Shown one piece after another: positions 32,855 through 42,642 of a stretch of 64,000 bases of DNA (its first letter is position 1; every line of letters starts with the position of its first letter). The stretch is from NCBI GenBank assembly GCA_963732875.1, contig CAVTBD010000003.1, positions 558,001 to 622,000 of the forward strand, in the 5' to 3' direction. Both the position numbers and the translations under genes were made by a program. The notes below the pieces were generated by a model that was given only the letters and a program-made list of their open reading frames with translations, ran no database searches and had not been told where the DNA came from. Source of the DNA: WHSO01 sp963732875. GTDB taxonomy: Bacteria > Pseudomonadota > Alphaproteobacteria > SMXQ01.

Positions 32855-34048
32855 TTAGTCGACCACGATGCGGGGGCCGCCGCGCGTCCGGGCGGTGCCC
32901 TCGACCGCTTCCCATACCGCGCGCGCGATGGCGCGGAAGCGCTGGGCGTTGGGCCCGTCCGGCGCGGTTACGGTGATCGGCGCGCCGTTGTCCGAGGTCT
33001 CGCGGATTTCGATGTCGAGCGGAATCTCGCCGAGGAACGGCACGCCCAGCTCGTCCGCGGTGGCATGCGCGCCGCCGTGGCCGAAGATATGGCTCTCATG
33101 GCCGCAATTGGGACAGACGAAGGTCGACATGTTCTCGACGATGCCGAGCACCGGCACGTTGACCTTGCGGAACATGGCGAGCCCCTTGCGCGCGTCGATC
33201 AGGGCGATGTCCTGGGGGGTGGAGACGATCACCGCGCCCGCCAGTGGCACGCGCTGGGCGAGCGTAAGCTGGGCATCGCCGGTGCCGGGCGGCATGTCCA
33301 CCACGAGGATGTCGAGCTCGCCCCAGTTGACGTCGCGCATCATCTGCTCGAGCGCGCCGATCACCATCGGTCCGCGCCAGATCATGGGCGTGTCTTCCTT
33401 GATCAGGAAGCCGATCGACATGGCCTTGAGGCCGTAGTTCTCCATCGGCTCGAGAATCTTGCCGTCGTGCGACCGGGGCCGGCCGGAAATGCCGAGCATG
33501 CGCGGCACCGAAGGACCGTAGATGTCGGCGTCGAGCACGCCGACGCGGTGACCTTCCGCCTCGAGCGCGAGCGCGAGGTTGGCCGCGACCGTGGACTTGC
33601 CGACGCCGCCCTTGCCCGAGGCGACGGCGATGATGTGCTTGACCCCGGGAACCAGGGGCTGGGGCGCCCCAGCCGCACCCGAGGGGCCGCCATGGGGCGC
33701 CTGGGCCTGATGGCGCGCGCCGCGCACATCGGCGCTCGGTACCGGCGTGCCGGGTGCGGCGCGTTCCGCCGGGGTGGGCGAGCCCGCGCGTTCGGCGGTC
33801 AGCACCGCCGTCACCGAGACCACGCCCGGCAGGCGCATCACGGCGTCTTCCGCCGCCTTGCGCAGGGGTTCCAGCTGCGGGCCGCGCTCGGGCTCGACCT
33901 CGATGGCGAAACCGACGTTGCCGTCGCGCACCACCAGCCCCGATATGCGCCCCAGCGTGACGATATCGCGGCCATGGTCGGGATCGACCACGCCCGTGAG
34001 CGCGTCGCGGACTTCGGCTTCGGTGATCTTTGCGCCCTTGGCGTCCAT
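32855..34048 (-). CDS. apbC: Mrp/ApbC P-loop ATPase, Fe-S cluster carrier
   Basis: A 397-residue protein. The N-terminal DUF59/MIP18-like domain (about residues 8-95) is followed by a Pro/Ala linker and the Mrp ATPase domain: deviant Walker A ASGKGGVGKSTVAANLA, DADIYGPSVPRMLG, VDMPPGTGDAQLT and the Cys pair in FVCPNCGHESHIFG, which binds the Fe-S cluster. It assembles or delivers Fe-S clusters in the cytoplasm. Divergent from hflK. Confidence 0.93.
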   Translation of the reverse strand: MDAKGAKITEAEVRDALTGVVDPDHGRDIVTLGRISGLVVRDGNVGFAIEVEPERGPQLEPLRKAAEDAVMRLPGVVSVTAVLTAERAGSPTPAERAAPGTPVPSADVRGARHQAQAPHGGPSGAAGAPQPLVPGVKHIIAVASGKGGVGKSTVAANLALALEAEGHRVGVLDADIYGPSVPRMLGISGRPRSHDGKILEPMENYGLKAMSIGFLIKEDTPMIWRGPMVIGALEQMMRDVNWGELDILVVDMPPGTGDAQLTLAQRVPLAGAVIVSTPQDIALIDARKGLAMFRKVNVPVLGIVENMSTFVCPNCGHESHIFGHGGAHATADELGVPFLGEIPLDIEIRETSDNGAPITVTAPDGPNAQRFRAIARAVWEAVEGTARTRGGPRIVVD

Positions 34049-34263
34049 GAATTCCCTGCCTTTTTCAATAAATTACGGAGGCCTCGCGCCGGACCTTGCG
34101 TTGCGCCCGACGGCAAGCTGCCTTATATAACGCTGGATATAGAGGACGCGCCCGCGAATTCAAAGGTATCGCCCGGTTCGAAGGTCGCGCACATCCATCG
34201 CCTTACCGGTCTCGGCGGACGGAAGGCTGCACAATCCAAGCAGTTCCACGGAAAGGACAGCAC

Positions 34264-35469
34264 ATGCCCTGGAACAGTCAAGGTGGTGGCGGAAGCCCCT
34301 GGGGATCGGGCGGCGGCGGCCGCGGACAGGGCCCCTGGGGCTCCGGCGGCGGCGGCGGCCAGCAGCCCCCCAATCTCGAGGACATGCTGCGGCGCGGCCA
34401 GGAAAAGCTGCGCTCGATCATACCGGGCGGCGTCGGATCGTCGCGCGGCGTCATCCTGGTGCTGCTGATCGCGATTGCCGTGTGGCTCGCCTCCGGCTTC
34501 TACCGCGTGCAGCCCGACGAGCAGGGCGTGGTGCTGCGCTTCGGTGCCTGGAACCGCACCACCCAGCCGGGCCTCAACTACCATCTGCCGGCGCCGATCG
34601 AGACGGCGCTGACACCTTCGGTCACTCGCGTCAACCGCGTGGACATCGGCTTCCGTTCCACCGGCGCGTCGTCGAGCGGCGCGGGCTCGCGCGATGTGCC
34701 CGAGGAAAGCCTGATGCTGACCGGCGACGAGAACATCATCGATGTCGAGTTCACGGTGTTCTGGGTCATCAACGACGCCGGAAAATACCTGTTCAATATC
34801 CGCAATCCGGAGCAGACGGTGAAGGCGGCCGCCGAAAGCGCGATGCGCGAAGTGATCGGCCGCTCCTCTATCCAGCGGGCGGACATCAACCCCTCGGCGG
34901 CCGTGGGGGCCAAGGCGCCCGTCGCCAAGGTCCCGTCGGGTGTCATGATCCAGGACATCCTCGACAAGGGACGGCGCGAGGTCGAGATCGAGGGCCAGAA
35001 GCTGCTCCAGGGCATCCTCGACGATTACGGCTCTGGCATCCAGATCACCCAGGTGCAGCTGCAGCGCATGGATCCGCCCGCGCAGGTGGTGGAATCGTTC
35101 CGTGACGTCCAGCGCGCCGAGGCCGACAAGGAACGCCAGCGCAACGAGGCCCAGTCCTATCGCAACGACATCCTGCCGCGCGCCCGCGGCCAGGCGTCCA
35201 AGATCGTGCAGGAAGCCGAGGCCTACAAGAGCCAGACGGTCGCCGAAGCCCAGGGTGAGACCAGCCGCTTCCTCGCCATCTACAAGCAGTACCGCGCCTC
35301 GCCCGAGGTGACGCGCCAGCGCCTCTACATCGAGACGATGCAGGACGTGCTGTCGAAGAACCCGAAGGTCATCATCGACAGCAAGGCCGGCAGCTCCGGC
35401 GTCGTGCCCTACCTGCCGCTCCCCGAGATCGGGAAGAGAATGGGCGACAAGCAGGGAGGTGCAAAATGA
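34264..35469 (+). CDS. hflK: FtsH protease modulator HflK
   Basis: A 401-residue protein. It has a Gly-rich N-terminus (SPWGSGGGGRGQGPWG), one membrane anchor (GVILVLLIAIAVWLASGFY), then the SPFH/Band 7 domain (VQPDEQGVVLRFGAWN, HLPAPIETALTPSVTRVN, RDVQRAEADKERQRNEAQ). With HflC it forms a membrane complex around FtsH and limits its proteolysis. ATG 34264 was chosen. Its stop overlaps the hflC start (ATGA). Confidence 0.94.
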   Translation: MPWNSQGGGGSPWGSGGGGRGQGPWGSGGGGGQQPPNLEDMLRRGQEKLRSIIPGGVGSSRGVILVLLIAIAVWLASGFYRVQPDEQGVVLRFGAWNRTTQPGLNYHLPAPIETALTPSVTRVNRVDIGFRSTGASSSGAGSRDVPEESLMLTGDENIIDVEFTVFWVINDAGKYLFNIRNPEQTVKAAAESAMREVIGRSSIQRADINPSAAVGAKAPVAKVPSGVMIQDILDKGRREVEIEGQKLLQGILDDYGSGIQITQVQLQRMDPPAQVVESFRDVQRAEADKERQRNEAQSYRNDILPRARGQASKIVQEAEAYKSQTVAEAQGETSRFLAIYKQYRASPEVTRQRLYIETMQDVLSKNPKVIIDSKAGSSGVVPYLPLPEIGKRMGDKQGGAK

Positions 35470-36350
35470 ACCGCGCCGCGACCATCCTTGGCATCATCGT
35501 CGTCGCGCTCGGCATCGTGGCGTTCTCGTCGGTCTATACCGTGCGTCAGACCGAGCAGGCGCTGGTGCTGCAGTTCGGCGAGCCCAAGCGCGTCGTGACC
35601 GAGCCCGGCCTGCACTTCAAGATTCCGTTCGTGCAGAACGTGGTGTCTTACGACCGCCGTGTGCTGGACCTCGATCCCAGCGCGCAGGAGATGATCGCCG
35701 GCGACAAGAAGCGCATCGTCGCCGACGCCTACGCGCGCTACAAGATCGTCAATCCGCTCAAGTTCTACCAGTCGGTCGGCAACGAGGCCGGTCTCCGGGT
35801 CCGGCTCGGGCGCGTGATCAACGCCTCCATGCGTTCCGTGATCGGCGATTTTTCGCTGAGCGCGCTCCTGACCGAGCAGCGCGTACGCATCATGAGCGAG
35901 ATCAAGAACCGGGTGAACGGGGAAGCCCAGCAGTTCGGCATCAACGTGATCGACGTGCGCATCCGCCGTGCCGACCTGCCGCCCGCCAACTCGGAGGCGA
36001 TCTACAACCGCATGAAGTCCGAGCGCGTGCGCGATGCCAAGCAGCTGCGTGCCGAGGGCGCCGAGATCGCCCAGCGCATCCGGGCGGAAGCCGACCGCGA
36101 CCGCACCGTGCTGCTGGCCAACGCCCAGAGGCAGGCAGCGGAGCTGCGTGGCGAGGGCGATGGCGAGGCCCAGGCCGTCTACAACAAGGCCTACGGCGGC
36201 GATGCGACGGAGTTCTATGAATTCTATCGCCGCATGCAGGCGTTCAGGGCAGCCTTCGCCAACGGCGACACCAGCCTGGTGCTCTCGCCCGACAGCGAGT
36301 TCTTCCGCTATTTCAACGACCTCAACGCGAAAACCAAGGGACGGCGCTGA
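35466..36350 (+). CDS. hflC: FtsH protease modulator HflC
   Basis: A 294-residue SPFH protein with an N-terminal anchor (TILGIIVVALGIVAFSSVYT) and VRQTEQALVLQFGEPKRVV, NVIDVRIRRADLP and LRGEGDGEAQAVYNKAYG. It is the partner of HflK; the 4-nt overlap implies coupled translation. Length and motifs are typical. Confidence 0.95.
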   Translation: MNRAATILGIIVVALGIVAFSSVYTVRQTEQALVLQFGEPKRVVTEPGLHFKIPFVQNVVSYDRRVLDLDPSAQEMIAGDKKRIVADAYARYKIVNPLKFYQSVGNEAGLRVRLGRVINASMRSVIGDFSLSALLTEQRVRIMSEIKNRVNGEAQQFGINVIDVRIRRADLPPANSEAIYNRMKSERVRDAKQLRAEGAEIAQRIRAEADRDRTVLLANAQRQAAELRGEGDGEAQAVYNKAYGGDATEFYEFYRRMQAFRAAFANGDTSLVLSPDSEFFRYFNDLNAKTKGRR

Positions 36351-36385
36351 CCGCGCCGTCCGCCTTCGCTGGCGGGAATTCTGTC

Positions 36386-36649
36386 ATGGGGATCGAACTG
36401 CTCACCTTTTTCGGCCTGGCGATCCTGGTGGAAGGGGTTCTGCTGGCGCTGTTCCCGGGCGCGCTGCGGCGCATGATGGCGGCGATGGCGCTGTCCCCGC
36501 CCGAGCGGCTGCGCCGTCTCGGCCTGATCGCCGTGGTGGTGGGCGCGGTCGCCCTATTCGTTCTGGCCCATGTCGTGGCCGCCCGGGCGGGGACCGGGGG
36601 GCGGCTCGGGTTCGAGACTCTGCGCGCGATGCTCGCGGGCATCTCGTGA
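36386..36649 (+). CDS. DUF2065 family small membrane protein
   Basis: An 87-residue protein with two membrane helices and the DUF2065 pattern (GLAILVEGVLLALFPGALRRMMA, LRRLGLIAVVVGAVALF). DUF2065 (YjeT-like) genes commonly follow hflKC; here it lies 35 bp after hflC and before the Do-type protease, so it may belong to the same membrane-quality-control unit. Confidence 0.85.
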   Translation: MGIELLTFFGLAILVEGVLLALFPGALRRMMAAMALSPPERLRRLGLIAVVVGAVALFVLAHVVAARAGTGGRLGFETLRAMLAGIS

Positions 36650-36797
36650 TGCCGAACGGCTGGATCGGTGCGGCCCGGGGTGCCATATTTGAACCATATT
36701 CGTCGCCTATCCCTCGCCGGCACGAGGGGTGGATGAGGCGCGCGTCGCGCCCGGTACCGTTGCAGCTGTTGCCGTCGCATATGTCAGGGAGACGAGA

Positions 36798-38273
36798 TTG
36801 ACCATCCAGGCGACCCCTTTGCGTTCAGCGGGCCGGATGTCCGTGCGCCGTTTCGTCACGCTCGTGATGGCCATCGCCATGCTGGCGCTGTCGGTGCCGT
36901 TATCGCCGCCGGCGATCGCACGCGCCGCGCCCGAGAGTTTCGCCGATCTCGCCGACAAGCTGCTGCCGGCGGTGGTCAACATCTCCACTACCCAGATCAG
37001 CAAGAAATCCGACCGGGGCCCCGAGATTCCGCAGTTCCCGCCAGGCTCGCCGTTCGAGGAGTTCTTCAAGGACTTCTTCGACCGTAACCGCCCGGACAGC
37101 GCGCCGCGCAAGGTCACGTCGCTGGGCTCGGGCTTCATCATCGATCCGTCGGGCTACATCGTCACCAACCACCACGTCATCGAGGATGCCGAGGAAGTCA
37201 CCGTCATCCTGCACGACGACACCAACCTCAAGGCCAAGATCATCGGCCGCGACACCAAGACCGATCTCGCCCTGCTCAAGGTCGAGGCGAAGAAGCCGCT
37301 GCCCTACGTCAAGTGGGGCGATTCGGAGAAGGCGCGGGTCGGCGACTGGGTGCTGGCGATCGGCAACCCGTTCGGCCTCGGCGGTACCGTGACCGCCGGC
37401 ATCATCTCGGCGCGCAAGCGCGACATCAATTCCGGGCCCTACGACAGCTATCTGCAGACCGATGCCTCGATCAACCGCGGCAACTCGGGTGGCCCGATGT
37501 TCAACCTCGACGGCGAGGTGATCGGCATCAACACCGCCATCTTCTCGCCGTCGGGCGGCTCCATCGGCATCGGCTTTGCCATTCCGTCGGCCCAGGCCAG
37601 GACGGTGATCGACCAGCTGCGCAAGTACGGCCGTACCCGGCGTGGCTGGCTCGGCGTGCGCATCCAGACCGTCACCGACCAGATCGCCGAGAGCCTCGCC
37701 ATGGGCAGGGCACGCGGTGCGCTGGTCGCGGGCGTGACCGACAACGGCCCGGCCGACAAGGCGGGCATCAAGTCGGGCGACGTGATCGTCGCGTTCGACG
37801 GCCAGGACATCGACGAGATGCGCGACCTGCCGCGTCTGGTAGCCGAGACGGCGATCGACAAGGACGTCAAGGTGCGCGTGATCCGTGGCGGAAAGCCGGT
37901 TGAGCTGTCGGTGCAGGTGGGCGAACTGCCCGACGAGATCAAGGAGCGCAAGGCGTCCGGGGTCGAGGATGAATTCGCGCTCCAGATGCTCGGGCTTACC
38001 CTGAACGAGCTCAAGGACAGCCTGCGCCAGACCTACAAGCTCGATTCGCGCGCCAAGGGGGTGCTCATCACCGACGTCAAGGAAGGCAGCGCCGGCAGGA
38101 AGGCCGGCCTCCAGGCGGGCGACCTGATCCTCGAGGTGGCGCCTGATCCCGTGACCTCGCCGGAAGACTTCAAGGCGAAGATCGAGAAGGCACGCGAGGC
38201 CAAGCGCAAGACCGTGCTGCTGCTGACCGAGCGCAAGAAGATCCGCCAGTTCATCGTGCTGCCAATCTTGTAG
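36798..38273 (+). CDS. Do-type periplasmic serine protease/chaperone (DegP/HtrA family)
   Basis: A 491-residue protein from TTG 36798 (GGGAG ribosome-binding site) or 478 from ATG 36837. It has a signal sequence (RRFVTLVMAIAMLALSVPL), a trypsin-like domain with the triad His in TNHHVIED, Asp in KTDLALLKV and Ser in RGNSGGPMF, and two PDZ domains (about residues 300-380 and 400-490). It degrades or refolds misfolded periplasmic proteins. The gene order hflK-hflC-DUF2065-degP is common in alphaproteobacteria. An intrinsic terminator follows. Confidence 0.92.
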   Translation: MTIQATPLRSAGRMSVRRFVTLVMAIAMLALSVPLSPPAIARAAPESFADLADKLLPAVVNISTTQISKKSDRGPEIPQFPPGSPFEEFFKDFFDRNRPDSAPRKVTSLGSGFIIDPSGYIVTNHHVIEDAEEVTVILHDDTNLKAKIIGRDTKTDLALLKVEAKKPLPYVKWGDSEKARVGDWVLAIGNPFGLGGTVTAGIISARKRDINSGPYDSYLQTDASINRGNSGGPMFNLDGEVIGINTAIFSPSGGSIGIGFAIPSAQARTVIDQLRKYGRTRRGWLGVRIQTVTDQIAESLAMGRARGALVAGVTDNGPADKAGIKSGDVIVAFDGQDIDEMRDLPRLVAETAIDKDVKVRVIRGGKPVELSVQVGELPDEIKERKASGVEDEFALQMLGLTLNELKDSLRQTYKLDSRAKGVLITDVKEGSAGRKAGLQAGDLILEVAPDPVTSPEDFKAKIEKAREAKRKTVLLLTERKKIRQFIVLPIL

Positions 38274-38322
38274 GGCAATATCGCGCCATCAAACGCCCCC
38301 AAGGGCACGTTCCGGTCCGCCA

Positions 38323-38358
38323 GGGGGCCGCTCGCAAGGGCGGCCCCCGGTTCTTTTC
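38323..38358 (+). terminator. Intrinsic terminator after the Do-type protease gene
   Basis: A perfect 9-bp stem GGGGGCCGC/GCGGCCCCC with an 8-nt loop, followed by GGTTCTTTT, 50 bp after the stop codon. Confidence 0.8.
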
Positions 38359-38463
38359 CGCCACGGCACTGGAAATGCGATGCCCCCGGCGTTAGTAATG
38401 CCGTGCCCCGCCCGGCGCCGGGATGGGGCCCTCACACGCACAAGCCGCCATCAGGAGCTCTCC

Positions 38464-39708
38464 TTGACCGCGAATCCGCTTCTCCGTCCCTTTGCCGCCC
38501 TGCGTCCCACCCCCGAGCACGCCGCCGACGTGGCGGCGCCGCCCTACGACGTGGTCTCGACGGAAGAAGCGCGCGAGCTTGCCGGGGACCGGCCGCTCTC
38601 GTTCCTGCATGTCTCCAAGCCCGAGATCGATCTCCCCGAGGGCACCGACCCTTACGCCCCCGAGGTTTACGCCAAGGCCGCCGAGAACCTGAAGCGCATG
38701 GTGCAGGACGGCGTGCTGCGGCGCGATCCGAAGCCCTGCTATTACGTCTACCGCCTCAAGATGGGCGCCCACGTCCAGACCGGCATCGTCGGGGGCGGCT
38801 CGGTCGCCGCCTATAACGAGAACCGCATCCGCAAGCACGAGTTCACCCGTCCCGACAAGGAGGACGACCGCGTCCGCCAGATCGAGGCGACCGGGGCCGA
38901 GACCGGGCCGGTGTTCACGGTCCATCATCAGGATCCCCGGCTCGCCGCCGTGATCGAGGCGACCGTCGCGGGCAAGCCCGACTACACGGTGGAATTGTCC
39001 GGCGTCATGCACACGCTGTGGGTGGTGGACGGCGACGATGCGATCGCCCAGGTCAACGCCGCGTTCGACGACATGGACGTGATCTATATCGCCGACGGCC
39101 ATCACCGCTCGGCGGCCGCCGCGCGCGTCGCGGCCGCGCTGACCGACGAGGACGCCCACCTCGAGGGCTCGCGTCCCTATGACTACTTCCTGCTGGTGAG
39201 CTTCCCCGCCGAGGAGGTCCGCATCTACGACTACAACCGCGTGATCAAGGACCTGAATGGCCTCGCGCCCGAGGCGTTCCTCGTCAAGGTGAGCGAGCTG
39301 TTCGACGTGAGGCCGGCTCAGGGGCAGGCCAAGCCCACCGCCGCCAACCAGTTCGGCATGTATCTCGGCGGGCGCTGGTACCGCCTCGATCTCAAGGACA
39401 AGCCCGGCGCCGAGGTCTCGCCGGTGGCGCGGCTCGACGTGAGCCTGCTGCAGGACCGCCTGCTCGGCCCCGTGCTCGGCATCGGCGATCCCCGCACCGA
39501 CAAGCGCATTGACTTCGTGGGCGGCATCCGCGGCCTCGAGGGCCTGGAGAAGCGCGTCGCCGGCGGCTGGGCGGTCGCGTTCGCGCTGTTTCCCACCTCG
39601 ATCGCCGATCTGATGGCGGTCGCCGACGACAACCAGGTGATGCCGCCCAAGTCCACCTGGTTCGAGCCCAAGCTCGCCGACGGCATGGCGTCGCTCGTGC
39701 TGAAATGA
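38464..39708 (+). CDS. DUF1015 family protein
   Basis: A 414-residue protein from TTG 38464, chosen because AGGAG lies about 8 nt before it and the family N-terminus begins around PLLRPFAALRPTPEHAADVA. Conserved blocks are APPYDVVSTEEARELA, RHEFTRPDKEDDR-like (KHEFTRPDKE), IADGHHRSAAA and VGGIRGLEGLEKRV. DUF1015 proteins are widespread and uncharacterised, often near serA/serC. Its stop overlaps the miaA start by 4 nt. Confidence 0.9.
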   Translation: MTANPLLRPFAALRPTPEHAADVAAPPYDVVSTEEARELAGDRPLSFLHVSKPEIDLPEGTDPYAPEVYAKAAENLKRMVQDGVLRRDPKPCYYVYRLKMGAHVQTGIVGGGSVAAYNENRIRKHEFTRPDKEDDRVRQIEATGAETGPVFTVHHQDPRLAAVIEATVAGKPDYTVELSGVMHTLWVVDGDDAIAQVNAAFDDMDVIYIADGHHRSAAAARVAAALTDEDAHLEGSRPYDYFLLVSFPAEEVRIYDYNRVIKDLNGLAPEAFLVKVSELFDVRPAQGQAKPTAANQFGMYLGGRWYRLDLKDKPGAEVSPVARLDVSLLQDRLLGPVLGIGDPRTDKRIDFVGGIRGLEGLEKRVAGGWAVAFALFPTSIADLMAVADDNQVMPPKSTWFEPKLADGMASLVLK

Positions 39709-40667
39709 CCGGGGTCGCGATGGCGGAAGACGCGACCGATACCGTCTTCGTCATCGCGGGGCCCACGGCATCCGGAAAGTCGGGCCTCGCGCTGGCGCTG
39801 GCCGAACGGCTTGCCGTCCAGGGTCGCGGCGGGGTCGTGATCAACGCCGATTCCATGCAGGTCTATCGCGGCCTCGAGATACTGACGGCCCAGCCCGGGC
39901 AGGATGCCTTCGCCCGCGCGCCCCACGTGCTCTACGGCATTCTCGACCCCACCGATCCGTGCTCGGCGGGACGCTGGCGCGCCATGGCGCTGGCCGAGAT
40001 CGCGCGCGCGCGCGCCGCGGGCAAGACCGCGATCGTGACCGGGGGCACGGGGCTCTATCTCAAGGCGCTGATGGAGGGCATCGCGCCAGTGCCCGATATT
40101 CCCGAGGACGTCCGGGCACGCGTCCGCGCCCATTTGGCCGAGATCGGCAAGGCGGCGTTCCACGCCGAGCTCGCCGGGCGCGACGCCGACGCCGGGCGCG
40201 CGATCCGGGCGAGCGATTCCCAGCGCATGATGCGTGCCTTCGAGGTGCTGGAAGCGACCGGCCGCCCGCTGTCCTACTGGCAGGCACTGCCGCCCGCCGG
40301 CCCGCCCGCCGGTCTTGCCTTCCGTACCGTGCTGCTCGACCCGCCGCGCGCGGAGCTCTATGCCGCGATCGAGGCGCGCCTGGACCGTATGGTGGCGGCC
40401 GGGGCCCTCGACGAGGCCCGGGTACTGGCGGAACGGGGGGTGGCCGAGGATCTGCCGGTCATGAAGGCGCTCGGCGTCGCCGAACTGGCCGCGGCGGCGC
40501 GCGGCGAGATGCCCCTCGCCGAGGCGGTGGCCAAGGCCAAGACCGCCTCGCGCAACTACGCCAAGCGCCAGGTGACTTGGTTTCACGGGCAGATGATTGC
40601 GGATTTCCGGGAAACGGAGAAATTTTCGGAAAGTCTTTGCGAAAAAATCTTGTCGGAAATTCTATGA
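39705..40667 (+). CDS. miaA: tRNA dimethylallyltransferase
   Basis: A 320-residue enzyme that transfers a dimethylallyl group to A37 of tRNAs reading UNN codons. It shows the P-loop IAGPTASGKSGLAL, NADSMQVYRGLEILTAQP, VTGGTGLYLKALMEG and the C-terminal ASRNYAKRQVTWFHGQ. The start ATG 39705 overlaps the DUF1015 stop; ATG 39720 is an alternative. A terminator lies between it and ilvB. Confidence 0.94.
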   Translation: MTGVAMAEDATDTVFVIAGPTASGKSGLALALAERLAVQGRGGVVINADSMQVYRGLEILTAQPGQDAFARAPHVLYGILDPTDPCSAGRWRAMALAEIARARAAGKTAIVTGGTGLYLKALMEGIAPVPDIPEDVRARVRAHLAEIGKAAFHAELAGRDADAGRAIRASDSQRMMRAFEVLEATGRPLSYWQALPPAGPPAGLAFRTVLLDPPRAELYAAIEARLDRMVAAGALDEARVLAERGVAEDLPVMKALGVAELAAAARGEMPLAEAVAKAKTASRNYAKRQVTWFHGQMIADFRETEKFSESLCEKILSEIL

Positions 40668-40768
40668 TTTTGCTTGACCGGGGCGGATCATGCCCCTAGT
40701 TTGGCGCTCCCCGCCGGGCAGGGGCGCGGATTTCCTGGCGAATCGCGCTGTTTCCGCTGCGGGGACGG

Positions 40769-40797
40769 GGAGGGCATGTTGCCCTCCGCTGTTTTTT
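40769..40797 (+). terminator. Intrinsic terminator / possible attenuator upstream of ilvB
   Basis: A perfect 8-bp stem GGAGGGCA/TGCCCTCC with loop TGT, followed by GCTG and TTTTTT, ends 53 bp before the ilvB start and about 100 bp after miaA. It may simply end the miaA transcript or act as an attenuator of the ilv operon. A short frame with Ile-Leu-Leu codons (MILLDRGGSCP, from 40664) precedes it. Confidence 0.75.
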
Positions 40798-40849
40798 ACC
40801 GACTGAAGACCGGGCCGCCGGCGCGGCCCCAGACCCGAGGAATGGAGAC

Positions 40850-42615
40850 ATGGCTACCGCCAAGCTGACCGGCTCCGAGATCGTGCTCAAGGTGCTCGCC
40901 GAGGAAGGGACCGAAGTGGTATTCGGCTATCCCGGCGGCGCCGTCCTGCCCATTTACGATGCGCTGTTCAAGCAGAAGCAGGTCCGTCACATCCTCGTCC
41001 GTCAGGAGGGCGGCGCCGTCCACGCGGCGGAGGGCTACGCGCGCTCGACCGGCAAAGTGGGCGTGGTGCTGGTGACTTCGGGCCCGGGCGCGACCAACTC
41101 GGTGACGGGGCTCACCGACGCGCTGATGGATTCGATTCCGCTGGTGTGCCTGACCGGCCAGGTGCCGACCCACCTGATCGGCAACGACGCCTTCCAGGAA
41201 GCCGACACCACCGGCATCACGCGTCCCTGCACCAAGCACAACTACCTGGTGAAGGACATCAACGAGCTTGCCCGCGTGTTGCGCGAGGCGTTCTACGTAG
41301 CGCGCTCGGGCCGGCCCGGCCCGGTGGTGGTGGACCTGCCCAAGGACGTGCTGCAGGGCCTCGCCGCCTATGCGTCCGCGCCGGCCAAGCGCGAGCCCCA
41401 CAAGAGCTACCGTCCGCAGGTGCGCGGCAGCCAGGACGCGATCGATCGCGCGGTCGAGCTGATGGCCAATGCCAAGCGGCCGATCTTCTATACCGGCGGC
41501 GGCGTGATCAATTCGGGCACGCGCGCCTCCAGGCTGCTCACCGAGCTCGTGCGCAAGACCGGCTATCCCATCACCCACACCCTGATGGGGCTCGGCGCCT
41601 ATCCGGCCAGCGACCGGCAGTTCCTCGGCATGCTCGGCATGCACGGCACCTACGAAGCCAACCTCGCCATGTACGACTGCGACGTCATGGTGTGCGTGGG
41701 CGCGCGCTTCGACGACCGCGTGACCGGCAAGATCGCCGAGTTCTCGCCCAAGTCGAAGAAGATCCACATCGACATCGACCCGAGCTCGATCAACAAGAAC
41801 GTGCTGGTGGACGTGCCGATCGTCGGCGATTGCGGCACCGTGCTCGCGCAGATGATGAAGCGTTGGGACGAGTGGAAGTACAAGCCCGACGCCAAGGCGC
41901 TCGCCAAGTGGTGGAAGGAGATCGACGGCTGGCGCGCGCGCGACTGCCTCGCCTATCAGCATTCGGACAAGATCATCAAGCCGCAGTACGCGCTGGAGCG
42001 GCTCCAGGCGCTGACCGCCGACAAGGACGTCTACTTCACCACCGAGGTGGGCCAGCACCAGATGTGGGCGGCCCAGTTCCTCAAGTTCAACAAGCCCAAC
42101 CGCTGGATGACCTCGGGCGGGCTCGGCACCATGGGCTACGGCCTGCCCGCCGCCATCGGCGTGCAGGTGGCGCATCCCAGGTCGCTGGTAATCGACGTGG
42201 CGGGCGAGTCCTCGATCCTGATGAACATCCAGGAGCTGTCGACCGCAGCCCAGTATCGGCTGCCGGTCAAGGTCTTCATCCTCAACAACCAGTACATGGG
42301 GATGGTGCGCCAGTGGCAGGAGCTGCTGCACGGCGGGCGCTATTCGGAGAGCTACATGGCGAGCCTGCCGGACTTCGTGAAGCTCGCGGACGCGTTCGGC
42401 GGCGTCGGCCTGATCGCCGAGAAGCCGTCCGAGGTGGACGATGTCATCAAGGAGATGATCAAGGCCGACCGGTCGTGATCGCTGACATACGCGTCGATCA
42501 GTCGGAGAACTGCTTCCCCATGATCCCCTCGGGGGCGGCCCATTACGAGATGCTGCTCGGTCCCGCCGACAAGGCGGCCAAGCCGATCTCCGAGGAAGGC
42601 ATGGTGCTGGTCTAG
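40850..42615 (+). CDS. ilvB: Acetolactate synthase large subunit, one frameshift near the 3' end
   Basis: The ThDP-dependent enzyme making acetolactate/acetohydroxybutyrate for valine, leucine and isoleucine. It has GYPGGAVLPIYDAL, the catalytic Glu region RQEGGAVHAAEGYAR, SGPGATNSVTGL, GQVPTHLIGNDAFQEAD and a ThDP/Mg segment around VIDVAGESSILMNIQE. Frame 1 ends early at 42478 (IKADRS-stop); the normal C-terminus VVIADIRVDQSENCFPMI...GMVLV continues in another frame to 42615. A deletion of one (or four) bases at about 42466-42472 explains this. The full length of about 588 residues fits the family. Operon with ilvH and ilvC. Confidence 0.93.
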
Positions 42616-42642
42616 ATACCGGCGGTTGCGAGGAATGGACAC

